Part shown: positions 43,475-54,019 of the stretch, piece by piece | How the letters are laid out: the number at the start of each line of letters is the position of its first letter | Position numbering within the stretch: position 1 is the first letter of the stretch | From: Cordylochernes scorpioides | Taxonomy: Eukaryota; Arthropoda; Arachnida; Pseudoscorpiones; Chernetidae | Length of the DNA: 64,000 bases | Reading direction: 5' to 3' | Assembly: GCA_030710605.1 (NCBI GenBank) | Contig: CP092877.1 | Location: 45,678,406 to 45,742,405 of the forward strand | Notes under the pieces: model-generated | Databases searched by the model: none | Told to the model about the DNA's origin: nothing | What the model saw: only the letters and a program-made list of their open reading frames with translations | Translations under genes and position numbers: made by a program

Positions 43475-43803
43475 TGGCGTATTTCTTATATTATTTTTAA
43501 TATATTTGAAATTTAAATTATATATTTATTTATTTTTATATAAAATATTCTATGATATTTATTTAAAACAGATTATTTTTTAGATTATCATCATTTGTAT
43601 TTAGGTACACGTGTGACTTCACTGCTCTCTTTGATGTGAGAAAAATAAATAGATTATTCTGGAGGATACTTAAAGTAGACTTATCTCATTATTCCCTTAT
43701 ATAAATTTGTAGGATGGTTGAAACACGCTCTGGTAAGATGCAAGACCCAGCACAGGAGAGAATCATGGCTGAAGAGTCTGCCAAGCCGCAACCTGGTGCA
43801 ACA
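43458..43803 (+). repeat. Gypsy-2 3' LTR
   Basis: Same sequence as the 5' LTR. It carries an orphan copy of the first 30 codons of gag (43714-43803). Confidence 0.93.
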
Positions 43804-44070
43804 ATATTAATAATCCAAATTGTACCTTATCATTGGATTTGGTCTTATTACCTTGTTTTTATAATCTCTTATATATAATCTCCTTTATACATAGACAGGA
43901 AAAGCACATATATTTTAATAATATAAATGAGTTTTAAAAATTGTAAAAAAAAAATGCATCGGCCGGGAATCGAACCCGGGGCTCCCACGTGGCAGGCGAG
44001 CATTCTACCACTGAACCAAAAGCAAACGGTGACAGAATTAAGAACGCATGACGCTGATAACTGTATATAG
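43804..44070 (-). repeat. Third tandem unit with tRNA-Gly-like pseudogene
   Basis: Continues the array interrupted at 37826. The pseudo-tRNA is at 43956-44023 with anticodon GCC, an intact B box and the same damaged acceptor stem as at 37492. Confidence 0.85.
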
Positions 44071-44167
44071 AATTTTGATGTTCTTTCTAATGATATTGTT
44101 CCTGACAAACCAAGGGTAGGTGTCTTCAAATGAAATCAGGAGAAAGGAAAGCATTTTCAAAACATTA

Positions 44168-44455
44168 TTATTATTATCCCTAGTACACGTAGTAGAAGCC
44201 ATGATAATCATGGTGGGTAGAAGTTGGCGACTGCTTTTACTGTAAGTGCATCACATGTCTACACATGTGAAAAGGAGTTCGACTTTTGCACTTGCAAATG
44301 TGCCAAAGCGTTTGATTACTTGCACTCGCTGGTGGGGTTGGACTTTTACAAGAATCGGGGGCCATTGGAGCATTTTATTTTTTCATCAGAAAAAAGTGCC
44401 CAATGCGAGATTCAATTTCGGGTCGTTACGGTCGAAAACCAATGGTTTAGACCAG
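44168..44455 (+). mobile_element. SINE family DR2, longest copy
   Basis: Contains AAGCCATGATAATCATGGTG, GCGACTGCTTTTACTGTAAG, GAATCGGGGGCCATTGGAGC and, at the end, TTCGGGTCGTTACGGTCGAA (complement of the tRNA-like head). It is followed by CAGGGGTTGGCAAACTTTT at 44454, which resembles a hAT-type terminus, but no partner end was found. Confidence 0.65.
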
Positions 44456-44769
44456 GGGTTGGCAAACTTTTGAGTCGGAAGAGTCAAAATTTCAACGTTT
44501 TAAAAGAGCCACAAAATATCTTCTTACCAACAATAAATAGTACTCGCATGAATAATATTTACGTATTCTATATACAGTTACGAGCGTCATCCGTTCTTAA
44601 TTCTTCATCTCCTAATCATTTGTCATCTCTGTCACCGTTTGCTTTTTCTTTGGAATGGCGCCCTCCTATTGGTTGGCTACGATCACGCCACCTTTGCCCC
44701 CCCCCCCCCTTTCACCATCCTTTCACCGAGCCCCCCATATTCAAAACATCTATGAATGAGGTTTGACAA

Positions 44770-45190
44770 TTTTACCGCAAATGTTTCTTTTGAACGAAAA
44801 ATCGTTATTTATTTTAAGGAGAAATAACGACTATTTCTATCCTTATTTATTTATTACCAGTTAGAAATAAGACACGCTATATCCGATCTGGATAATTGCG
44901 CGTGAAACTATTTACAATAATTCATATTGTAGTAGAGTAGGTAACAGAATTATCAAAAAGAAAATAAACAATTAAGGAAAAAGAGCATTGAATAAATATA
45001 TCCATTAAACAAATAAGCAACAACATAAGCAGATAGAAGAAATCGCAAGGTAGTTATTTACAATATGTTAAGCAATGATGGAAGTTGATGAAGTTATCTG
45101 TAATAATTAGTAACCTTAAGAATGAAGTATGAAAGGTTGAATTATTAAGAGTAATCATAAACGGAAAAATAAAGTGTCCGGGGATAGGAT
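44770..45190 (-). repeat. Dispersed repeat DR3 (empty-site copy) with SINE fragments
   Basis: 44840-45125 is the inverted counterpart of 6630-7290 and lacks both insertions present there. 44770-44835 and 45120-45190 resemble the body of the SINE at 6853-7123. Confidence 0.75.
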
Positions 45191-45340
45191 TATGAATAGA
45201 ATTAAGAATATCCTCGTCGCTACTTGAGTCCAGTATCAAAAAGAACAGTGGTATTGAGTCAGGATAGAATGTCTGCGTTGTTATATAATAAAGGTTAATA
45301 GTTAATTCTATTAACACAAAGCAATAACGCGCCATATATA

Positions 45341-46759
45341 CACTGCGTGACATTGAAAATGGAACACCAAGAAATAGTGGCCAGAAAGTGATGAAACTCG
45401 GCAGACAGAGAGAGACAGGGACGAACAATAAGTGATCTTTATTTCAAAATGATAGTCATAATACAGAGCGAGAACGGCGTCGGCTTAGTAGCAAGTAGGA
45501 CCACCGCGGACGGCGATGCACGCAGCAACACGTCTAGGTAGAGAGTCAATCAGAGTACGGATGGCATCCTGAGGGATGGCTCTCCATTCCCTCTCAACCA
45601 TTTGCCACAGTTCGTCTTCTGAACGCGGCTGTGGCAAGGCATGCAAACGGCGTCCAATGATGTCCCAGATGTGCTCGATTGGTGAGAGATCAGGAGAGTA
45701 CGGTGGCCAGGGAAGCATCTGTACATCTTGCAGAGCTTGTTGGCTAATGCGAGCAGTGTGCGGTCGGGCGTTATCCTGCTGATAAAGGGCATTGGGTACC
45801 CCCTGAAGGTAGGGGAGTGTCACCGGTCGCAGCACATCATCAACGTATCGTTGGGCCGTCATAGTGCCCTGAATACGAAGTAAAGGTGACCTGGAATCAT
45901 ACGCGATTGCGCCCCAAACCATGATTCCACGTTGTCGCACGGTGGGGCGTTCTACAATTGCTGCCGGATTGGACCTTTCTCCACGTCGACGCCACACCCG
46001 TACACGGCGACTATCACTGGACAAGCAGAAACGCGACTCATCTGAGAACACGACCCTGTGCCATTCCGTCATCCACGTCGATCTAGCCCGGCACCATTCC
46101 AAACGTTGGCGCCTATTTGGTGGGGTCAATGGCAGTCTTCTTAGCGGACGGCATGAGTGCAAGCCATTAGCAACCAATCGACGGGAAATGGTTCTGGTCG
46201 AGATGGAATGATCTAGGGTGTCTTGCACATGTTGCAGGATGGCGGTACAAGTGGCTTGTGGGGCCGCCACTGCTTGTCGAAGGATACGCCGATCCACACG
46301 TGCTGACGTCACTCTGGTTGCACCGACATTCCTATAAATTGCCACATTTCCTTGTTCCAACCATCTTCTCCACAGTCGGTGCACCGTGGACGCACCAAGG
46401 TGTGTATCAGCTGCGATTTGACGTATGGACCAACCTGTCCTTTTCAGTCTGATCACCATGCCCCTCGTAAAAGCGTCTGTCTGCTTGAACTGCCTCCGTT
46501 TACGATGACCTGGCATTCTTTGTTATTACACGTGTCTTTGACACAAGAACAAAATTTCTACAATGATTTTCCTTGAAGAAATAACGACACGAATACTGTC
46601 CTTTCTGCAAGTTCCTTCCCTTATATCTTACTCCATGTGTGCACGAAGAGCTGCGCATTTTACATCATTTGCATAACTCGGTTAGGCGCGTCTACCCTGA
46701 AATTTGCATAATTTTCTGGCCACTATTTCTTGGTGTTCCATTTTCAATGTCACGCAGTG
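45341..46759 (-). mobile_element. Tc1-B: second intact copy of the Tc1-like transposon
   Basis: 1,419 bp between TA dinucleotides (45339-45340 and 46760-46761), with the same 46-bp inverted repeats as Tc1-A. It appears to be inserted near a GCGCGCCAT motif that begins DR1 copies. Confidence 0.95.
45485..46516 (-). CDS. Tc1-like transposase (copy B)
   Basis: 343 residues, uninterrupted. The catalytic triad Asp159, Asp248, Glu281 is in the same places as in copy A and with the same 32-residue spacing between the second Asp and the Glu (QQDNARPH to SPIEHIWD). Differences from copy A include RLKRTG, AAPQATC, GIMVWGA, DDVLRP, EHIWD and RRVAAC. Several of these are the likely ancestral states, because the IMVWGA form is the usual one in Tc1 proteins. 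Binds the terminal repeats, excises and reinserts at TA. Two such intact copies in one window suggest recent activity. Confidence 0.95.
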   Translation of the reverse strand: MPGHRKRRQFKQTDAFTRGMVIRLKRTGWSIRQIAADTHLGASTVHRLWRRWLEQGNVAIYRNVGATRVTSARVDRRILRQAVAAPQATCTAILQHVQDTLDHSISTRTISRRLVANGLHSCRPLRRLPLTPPNRRQRLEWCRARSTWMTEWHRVVFSDESRFCLSSDSRRVRVWRRRGERSNPAAIVERPTVRQRGIMVWGAIAYDSRSPLLRIQGTMTAQRYVDDVLRPVTLPYLQGVPNALYQQDNARPHTARISQQALQDVQMLPWPPYSPDLSPIEHIWDIIGRRLHALPQPRSEDELWQMVEREWRAIPQDAIRTLIDSLPRRVAACIAVRGGPTCY

Positions 46760-46904
46760 TACATATAAAAAGAAATTCGTGCTTTTAAATCCTTTCATTT
46801 TATATATATAGATGGCTCGTTATTTCTTTGTGTTAATTAATGCCTAAGTGACCTTGCTTTATTGTTTGCGGAAGAGCATTGCTCGATGCAAATATTTGAA
46901 TGTA

Positions 46905-47166
46905 ATTCTACTGCCCTGTAAGCTTATGTCCATAGTTTTCTTGAAAACCATTTCTGAGATTCCACCCTTCAGTGCTGCGTATATAATCAGAATCGTCCAA
47001 TACAGTATTAGAGCTCTGAGAAGCGGTCTGGTGGATTAAATTGGCGAAACCGCTGGGAGGGTTCACCACTGATTAGCCAAGCCCTCCCAATATATGTTTT
47101 CATCGCAGTAAGGGCAGTTTTGTATTATGTATAAAAGAAACATTCGTGCTTTTAAATCCTCTCAGT
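46905..47166 (+). repeat. Dispersed repeat DR1, best preserved plus-sense copy
   Basis: Starts with CTACTGCCCTGTAAGCTTAT and ends near CTTTTAAATCCTCTCAG. The core 47022-47088 contains three complementary segment pairs: AGCGGT/ACCGCT, TGGTG/CACCA and TTGGC/GCCAA, plus GGGAGGG/CCCTCCC. Confidence 0.85.
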
Positions 47167-47397
47167 TTTTTTCTATATCTGTGAAGACATCCTCTCTGGT
47201 CTAATACCCTACATCAACTCATATTGCAAGAAATTTTATTTTCATCTAACTGTGGCGTCAATAAACTTACAGTTCACTTACATGTCCCTTAGTTTAGCAC
47301 TTGGTAGATAGACAATTGTGAGTAAGGGTAATTTACTAGAAATTGATTAAAAGAAATTAACAAAAAGGATTTAAGACTATAAAAATCTCCCCTGCTT

Positions 47398-47475
47398 TTC
47401 ACATGTGATGCACTTACAGTAAAAACAGTCTCTAACTACCCACCATGATAATCATGATTATCACGTGTACTAGGG
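47398..47475 (-). repeat. SINE family DR2, fragment
   Basis: CACATGTGATGCACTTACAG, CACCATGATAATCATGATTA, CACGTGTACTAGGGA: complement of 44170-44260. Confidence 0.6.
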
Positions 47476-47514
47476 AGGGTGATAATTTTTAAAAAATAAT
47501 CTCCCTGTTCGTTA

Positions 47515-47765
47515 ATAGAAAAAAATCACAAGACGGAGAGTAGAGTTTCTTTTATTCATAAACGTTTGTACAAGCTTTGGGGAAGACACACTTCTAGGGG
47601 AAGAACACAATATGTACATTTTTTCCACAGTTGTGTAAATATATAAATTCTTACCATTTGTACTTCTTTGATTTATTATACCCGATCTCTTGCCTGAAAG
47701 CTTGTACAAACATTTATAAATGAAAGAAACTCCTCTCCCCGTCTTACGATTTTTCCTCTAAAAAG
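47515..47765. mobile_element. Foldback hairpin element C
   Basis: Left arm AGAGTTTCTTTTATTCATAA, CGTTTGTACAAGCTTTGGGG; the right arm at 47685-47755 is its imperfect complement (CCTGAAAGCTTGTACAAAC). The AAGCTTTC..GGCAAG core resembles hairpins A and B. Confidence 0.7.
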
Positions 47766-48210
47766 CATTTAATTAAAAAAAAATCATAAATATACATACA
47801 CATGCAGCTTTATTAAGACCACCAGTCTTATGCAAATTTACCACAGGAAAGAAGCATAGATGGAGCTCCTATACTCCAGGTAGCACAGTACCCAACAGCC
47901 TCCAGGTCTAACACGTGTCCACTGGCCACACCGTGTATATGTCAAGGTTAGCGAATCACTGAAAAGGCGAGTGTGGAATCAGCCGCGTTCTAATTTTTGC
48001 TTTCCTCGTCCAAATGGACCACGACATTCGGCTATTCTATTAATCTCCTCCGAACGGGGTGACTGTGGTCTTCTAGAATTTATATAAATCAAAGACCTTG
48101 ATCAAACATCATTGTATTCATCCAGTTATATATTTGTTGACTATCAAGTTGAGACAAGGATAAGTCGCTCAAGAGTTCTTTTCTCTGTTCTCTAAGCAAT
48201 AGCAACCAAA
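47766..48210. other. Interval without recognisable gene
   Basis: Contains TTTATTAAGACCACCAGTCT and a moderately GC-rich stretch (47860-48070) that may be an old transposon relic. No ORF supported. Confidence 0.3.
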
Positions 48211-48212
48211 TA

Positions 48213-49520
48213 CAAGGTATGTCCCATAAGTTCCCGGACTGGGTCCGTAAAAAAAATGAAAAATGAAAATAAATTTGACTGTTTATTATAGAAAAATATC
48301 TGGCAACACGGTACCAATATCGAGGCGGTACGTGCGCGCGCGCCAAGGTCATTCTAATTTATTTAAAAGTTACACCTAGCGCTGCGGCGATTTTACGATG
48401 GAACAAAAATTGAAGCAGAGGATTCGCAGAGAATTTTGTGTGAAACTTCAAATATCAGCAACCGAAACTTTTGAAATGCTTAATAAAGCATTCCCCAATG
48501 ACGCCCCAAAGAGGAAAAACTGTTTTTGAATGGCATTCTGGATTTAAAGCTGGCAGAATTTCCATTGAAGATGATCCTCGTCAAGGACGCCCAAAATTTC
48601 AAAGGACTGATGAAAATGTGCAAAAAATCACCGATTTGATAAAATAAAATCCTTGAACCACTTTGCTGGAGCTAGAGCAAGACACAGGCATCTCTAAAAC
48701 AACGATTGGAAGGATCGTAACCGAAGATTTGAAGCTCAAAAAGACTCCTGCAAAATTCATCCTAAGATTCCTCACTAATGAGCAAAAACTGTGTCGGCTT
48801 GCAACCTGTGAGGACATGTTGGAAATGACAAGAACGGATCCGGAATGGAAAGACAAGATAATCACAGGCGACGAGACACGGGTCTATGGCTATGACCCTG
48901 AAACCAAGCGTCAATCTGCCGAGTGGAGAGGTCAGGGTAAGCCTAGACCCAAAAAATCCAGGATATTGAAATCCAGAAACAAGGTGTTGCTGGTCGCTTT
49001 TTTGGATAACAAGGGCATTGTTCAACACGAGTATCTTCCTGCAGGCCAAACAGTTATTAAGGAAATGTATTTGGGCATTCTTCGCCGTCTAAGGGAAGTA
49101 ATTTGGGGGAAAAAAGGCCAGATAAATGGACTAATGGTGACTAGATCCTACACCATGTCAATGCCCGCCCTCACACAGCGCCTTGGTGACGAGTTTTTTG
49201 GCGAAAAACGGGACAGAAATCCTACCTCAACCACCCTATTCCCCAGACATCGCACCAAATGACTTTTTCCTGTTCCCCAAACTTAAAGCAGTTCTGAAAG
49301 ACATTTTGACACCAGGGATGACATAATAGAAAAATCGCTGTTGGCATTGAAGAGCATTCCAAAAGAGGCCTATAAAAATTGTTTTGATAATTGGGAGAAA
49401 CGATGGCGCTGGTGCGTTGAAGCAAGGGAAGATTACTTTGAAAAGTTTTAATAATTTTTTTTTTAATATCTTACCATATTTTTTATGGACCCAGTCCGGG
49501 AACTTATGGGACATACCTTG
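48213..49520 (+). mobile_element. mariner-type transposon, inactive
   Basis: Inverted ends CAAGGTATGTCCCATAAGTT..CCCGGACTGGGTCC and complement, between TA duplications (48211-48212, 49521-49522). 1,308 bp, typical mariner size. Confidence 0.9.
48398..49451 (+). pseudogene. mariner-family transposase, frameshifted
   Basis: The reading starts at an ATG (MEQKLKQR...) and breaks near 48505. It resumes at 48663-49262 with a helix-turn-helix region (LEQDTGISKTTIGRI) and the first part of the catalytic core (IITGDETRVYGYDPETKRQS, EYLPAGQTVIKEMY), where TGDET holds the first Asp. The segment that should contain the second Asp (HHDNA-like) is out of frame near 49130, and the tail ends at a stop at 49451. 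About 350 codons in total, the usual mariner length, but inactive. Confidence 0.88.
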
Positions 49521-49600
49521 TATTATATGCATGATTTCATCTTGTATTTTGTTTTTTGATAGATCACAAGGACAGTCTTCCAGCGCTTTGAACGATGGTA

Positions 49601-49776
49601 CAGTAGAACCTCTCTGTAAAGGACACCTAATTGCAGAGCCAAAGTGTCCTTTAGGGAGAAGTGTCCTCTTACCAGAGAGTTGCAAAAAGGTAAAAAATGG
49701 TAATTTTGCAAATGAAAACTGTCCTTTGTAGAGAGGAGTCCTCTAGCGTGAATGTCCCCTCATGGAGGTTCTACTG
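49601..49776. mobile_element. pogo-type MITE
   Basis: 176 bp, ends CAGTAGAACCTCTCTGTAAA and its near complement (GGAGGTTCTACTG), between TA duplications (49599-49600, 49777-49778). Confidence 0.8.
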
Positions 49777-50245
49777 TATTTGCTATTATTCTCCCCCAAA
49801 ACTACTGAGAAAAAAATTGGAAAATTTTGCATGTAAATAGCTGAATAAACAGATTAATATAAAAGCCATTTAAAGACTAAAATTAGACAAATAACAAACA
49901 ATTTTGCATATTTTGGAGATATGAAATGATCATAATTATTATACACTAGCTGAATGAACTAGCTTCTCCCAGCTTCTTCCTGAGTGAATGATTGTCTGAA
50001 GAATACCCCTCGAGGGAACCCCTTGGCAGAGCTGACTGCTACAGGGCGCATCCCCAGGTAGCGGATAGGGGAATGACCTTCAGATATGAAGGCCAGCTGT
50101 GAAACAAGCAGAATAACTGACGAATAAGCAGTCGCGGACCAACAGCAGCATTGTTAGAGGATTGATAGACCTCAGCAAGTTTTCCCTCTTCAGGGATACA
50201 GAGCTGTGTTTGTACTCATGTTAGAGTCGGCAGCAAAGGCTTCCA
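49777..50245. other. Interval without recognisable gene
   Basis: AT-rich up to 49940, then a moderately GC-rich 300-bp stretch starting CACTAGCTGAATGAAC, whose CTAGCTGAATGA resembles the complement of a Helitron terminus but lacks the hairpin. No ORF supported. Confidence 0.35.
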
Positions 50246-50854
50246 TGTTAGGAACAACCTAAAATTACAGAGAAAGTCAGACTTTTTTGTTTTGGTGAAA
50301 CAAAGTGTGCCTGGATCATGGTGCCTTCATCAACGAAAGCTGCACCCCAACACCTCATTCCATGTGATCATGAACTCATGGAATTCATGTAATCTTAATG
50401 TCGTATTTTATTTTTCAATACTCGGTGTGAAAGCTAGATTTTAAATAGGAACTAACCTGTAGGTGGTATCAGATTGATTAACCTAAAAACGTTTTGTTTG
50501 GCATTCCTAGTTTTTCTTTTCCTGCTAAATGCAATAAATAATTATTTTGTTGCTTTAAAGAGAGTTGTAATTATTTAAAATACTACAATTTATGGTAGCA
50601 GAGCGTGGTTCAATTTAAAACTTGAGAAAAAGCGAAAATATTTTATCAGAAGTTTGATATGTTTATTCTAATCGGTAAACAAAGATCTCTTCTGCATCAA
50701 CGTATGTAAATTTTGAAATATGTTTCAATAGAATTTGAATTATATTGATAAAAGAAAGTTTTAAATAGAAGGATTGAAAAAAAAACATTTTTGAATTATA
50801 AACTACCTTTAAACTATATTGTTTAATTTTTAAACGTTGAAAAACAAGGCTAAA

Positions 50855-51210
50855 ATGGATTGCAATTTTTCGCCAACGACAAAAATTGAACCTTTAACAG
50901 GAACAAATTATCTGATTTGGGCTTTAAAAGTCGGAGCACTTTTACGTGGAAAGAAATTATTTAAATGCGTAATTTCGGATCCCGAGCCTGATATAAAAGA
51001 TGAAGTCGCTTGGCAAATATGGAGTGAAAAGAATGACGAAGCCTTTGGAATTATAGTTACAACTCTATCAGATGAACAAGCAGGAATGTTTCTAGATGAA
51101 ACTAAAGCAAAGAAAGTATGGGATGAATTAAAGAAAATCTACACGGGCAACCTAGAAGATAAGATCATTGATATTGGACTTGAACTTAAGAATATCAAGA
51201 TGAAAAATAA
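50855..51210 (+). pseudogene. gag: Copia-1 Gag, N-terminal piece
   Basis: Begins with ATG at 50855 and shows the copia Gag opening (PLTGTNYLIWALKVGALLRG, DEQAGMFLDETKAKKVWDEL, i.e. the UBN2/DUF4219 region). It is interrupted after an AAT codon by the Helitron at 51211. The 708-bp insert is a multiple of three, and joining base 51210 to 51919 keeps the frame. Confidence 0.88.
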
Positions 51211-51918
51211 TCTATATATATAATTGCCTTATTCTGTCTGAAGCTCACGGATAGAATGCGCGCCCATTGGCTGCCGGCGAACACGTGTCCTCCCTGCCCC
51301 CCTCTAGACAACCCTGTTATCATTACATACACCTGTCTATAGCGGCCATTCTAGACAACCCTGTTATCAGCAGTGTGTTACATCCACCTGTCTATACAGA
51401 CCACCCTGTCTATAGCGGACACTTTAGGCAACCCTGTAATCAGCAGTGTGTTACATCCACCTGACTATACAGACCACCCTGTCTATAGCGGTCACTTTAG
51501 GCAACCCTGTTATCAGCAGTGTGATACATACACCTGTCTATACAGACCACCCTGTCTATAGCGGCCACTCTAGACAACCCTGTTATCAGCTGTGTGATAC
51601 ATACACCTGTCTATACAGACCACCCTGTATATAGCGGCCATTCTAGATAACCCTGTTATCAGCTGTGTGATACATCCACCTGTCTATACAGACCACCCTG
51701 TCTATAGCGGCCACTCTAGGCAACCCTGTTATCAGCTGTGTGTAACATCCACCTGTCTATACAGACCACCCTGTCTATAGCGGCCACTCTAGGCAACCCT
51801 AGGAAGCAAGATGTATACAAGGTGTAGACAAGATGAAGATCTAGATGAAGAATAAAACGTTTTTAAAATATATTCGCACTCGGGTAAAACCCGGGCGTTG
51901 CCCGGGCCATTCGTCTAG
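51211..51918 (+). mobile_element. Non-autonomous Helitron
   Basis: Starts TCTATATATATAATTG, ends with hairpin CCCGGGCGTTGCCCGGG (51890-51906), CCATTCGT and CTAG (51915-51918). It is inserted precisely between A (51210) and T (51919), the Helitron signature, with no target duplication. It carries a minisatellite and no Rep/helicase gene, so it needs enzymes from elsewhere. Confidence 0.93.
51300..51800. repeat. 73-bp minisatellite inside the Helitron
   Basis: About 6.7 copies of a unit containing CAACCCTGTTATCAGCTGTG, TACATCCACCTGTCTATACA, GACCACCCTGTCTATAGCGG, CCACTCTAGG. Unrelated in sequence to the 73-bp array at 22130-30290. Confidence 0.92.
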
Positions 51919-53656
51919 TGAATCCATAAAAGAATATATGGCTAGAGCCAAAAATATTGCCTCTCAAAGTTCTTCACTCGGACACCAAATATCCCAAAGA
52001 GAACTAGCGTTTCATATTGTGCGAGGTATCCATCTAAGATTGGAAAAGATCGCTGTTGTACTGAGAACTAGAAGAGACTTAACTCTTGATGAAATTCGGC
52101 AGTCACTTAGAGAGGAAGAGAATCGAATGAATTCTAAGATGAATGGGAGTCATTCTGATGAAAATGAACAGGCTTACAGAAGAAATCACTATCAACAGAA
52201 TCGACAAAAGGAGTGTTTTGTTTGCCATAAAAAAGGACATTTAGCTAAAGATTGCTGGTTCAAAAATAAGCGAACTCAAGAACAACATGGGAAAAGAAAT
52301 GCAAATTCAAATACTAACTATAACAAACAAAATTTCAGAAATAATGCGAATACCGTCTCAAGCAAGCCTGCGGAACAAACTTTCAATACCAGCACAGATC
52401 GAGTTTTTGAAAACTCCTCAAATAATTATAGTCAGATACAAACCTGGTGTCTTGACTCAGGGTGTACTACGCACTTATCCCCACACTTGGACTGGATGGA
52501 AAATGTAATGCCTTATGAAAGTGAGATAAATTTGGCAGAAGAAGGTAAAGTTACACATGCTACAGCTAAAGGTGATATCAAGGTTTCTACTTGTACCGAA
52601 AACGGAATTGAGAATGTTCAAATTAAAGGAGTTCTGCATGTACCTAACTTAAGGTCTAATCTTTTATCAATATACGAATTAACTAACAAAAGAAATACTG
52701 TAATTTTCAATAGAGATGGAGCAAAGATTTACAATGAACAGGATGATTTAATTGCAGAGGCTCAAATCCAGGATAGGATGTATGTAATGGAAACAAGGTC
52801 CAGAGATGAATACTCGGAAAAGACGGAGAATGTCATGACCACAAAAGATGATTTCTCAAATGACAATATCAGCTTGTGGCATAGAAGACTGAATCATTTG
52901 AACGAAGCGTACATGAAAGAGATAATTCAACGGAATGTGGTATTGGGGTTTAATGTTAAATTTAAGAACTTGCCAGAATGTGAAGCTTGTATAATGGGGA
53001 AATTGACTCGACAACCTTACCATCCCGTTACCACCAACTGTACAACCAAACCCCTTGAATTGGTGCATATGGATTTATGTGGTCCAATGCCATACCAATC
53101 TCTAGGTGGATCAAAATACTTTTTTGTTCTGGTTGATGACTTCAGCCGAAGAACCTTTATCTACTTTCTGAAAAACAAAGATGAAACTTTGGGGAAGTTT
53201 GAAGAATTTAAGGCAAGAGTGGAAAATGAGCTAAACCTGAAAATAAAGGATGTGCGAACTGATAATGGCACAGAGTTCACTAATCACAGATTCAAGAATT
53301 TCTTAATTAAAAATGGAATACACCACCAACTCTCCACCACCTACTCGCCACAAAGTAACGGAGTTGCGGAGAGAGTAAACCGAACCCTAATTGAAACAGC
53401 AAGGACATTATTGCTTGATTCAGGATTACCCATGGCTTTCTGGGCGGAGGCAGTCGCTATTGCATCATATGTCAAAAACTGTACTCCACATAGGTCAATC
53501 AATCTTGATACACCAATGGAGAAATGGAAAGGAATAAAACCCTCCATTAGACATTTCAGAATATTCGGTTGTTTGGCGTTTTGGCCCATTATACAACAAC
53601 ATAGAAGTAAATTTATGCCTAAAAGTCGAAAAGGTATTTTTGTAGGCTATTCTCTG
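51919..53656 (+). pseudogene. Copia-1 Gag C-terminus, protease and integrase
   Basis: One open frame. Gag continues (SIKEYMARAKNIASQSSSLG), then a CCHC zinc knuckle CFVCHKKGHLAKDC (52214-52255), the aspartic protease with DSG (WCLDSGCTTHLSPH, about 52450), the integrase HHCC finger (WHRRLNHLN..CEACIMGK, 52880-52995) and catalytic core with VHMDLCGPM, VRTDNGTEF and NGVAERVNRTL. It stops mid-protein at FVGYSL (53656) where Copia-2 has inserted. The remaining RT and RNase H are at 62142 onward. It is open, but the gene as a whole is broken. Confidence 0.93.
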
Positions 53657-53872
53657 TGTTGGAATAGCGATCAAAATTGGCGTGGAGCATTGGGGGATCG
53701 ACCAATCAACGGCCGCGGCGGCGCTGCGGTCGACGTCAATATATATAGTCTTTGTCTCTCGCCTTCCTATATATACTTGCCTTTAAAATTTTGCTACTTT
53801 AACATCTTGTTTTAAGTTACTTTGTTTAATAAATAATCCTTTTATTCCTTGATTCAATCTCAAACTTCAACA
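53657..53872 (+). repeat. Copia-2 5' LTR
   Basis: 216 bp, contains a TATATATA box-like stretch (about 53742) and AATAAATAATCC near the end. Confidence 0.93.
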
Positions 53873-54019
53873 GGTTATGGGCCCAGCACGCTTCCACTGC
53901 GCCTAAAAGGATTAACCGCCAGCAGTGAGTAAGCCTTTGTTTTGCTCGAAGTTTAGGCGTCAACCGCCAACCATAACCCTAGTTTCTTTTTGTCGTTGGC
54001 CGATTCCAAGACAAAGAAG

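Larger units (their letters stand above)
38617..43803 (+). mobile_element. Gypsy-2: complete Ty3/gypsy retrotransposon
   Basis: 5,187 bp with two 346-bp LTRs (38617-38962 and 43458-43803) that look identical to me, a purine tract GGAGAGGGGGAAG just before the 3' LTR, and a 4-bp target duplication ATAT (38613-38616, 43804-43807). It inserted three bases beyond the end of the Tigger derivative. Confidence 0.95.

Noticed and set aside
44224-44766. 180-codon open frame on the plus strand
   Set aside because: It crosses from the DR2 SINE into a hAT-like end and a C-run; a chance frame across unrelated repeats.
45921-46576. Plus-strand open frames opposite the Tc1-B transposase, and their equivalents at 15949-16949
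   Set aside because: Antisense shadows of the transposase gene; they recur in both copies only because the DNA is duplicated.
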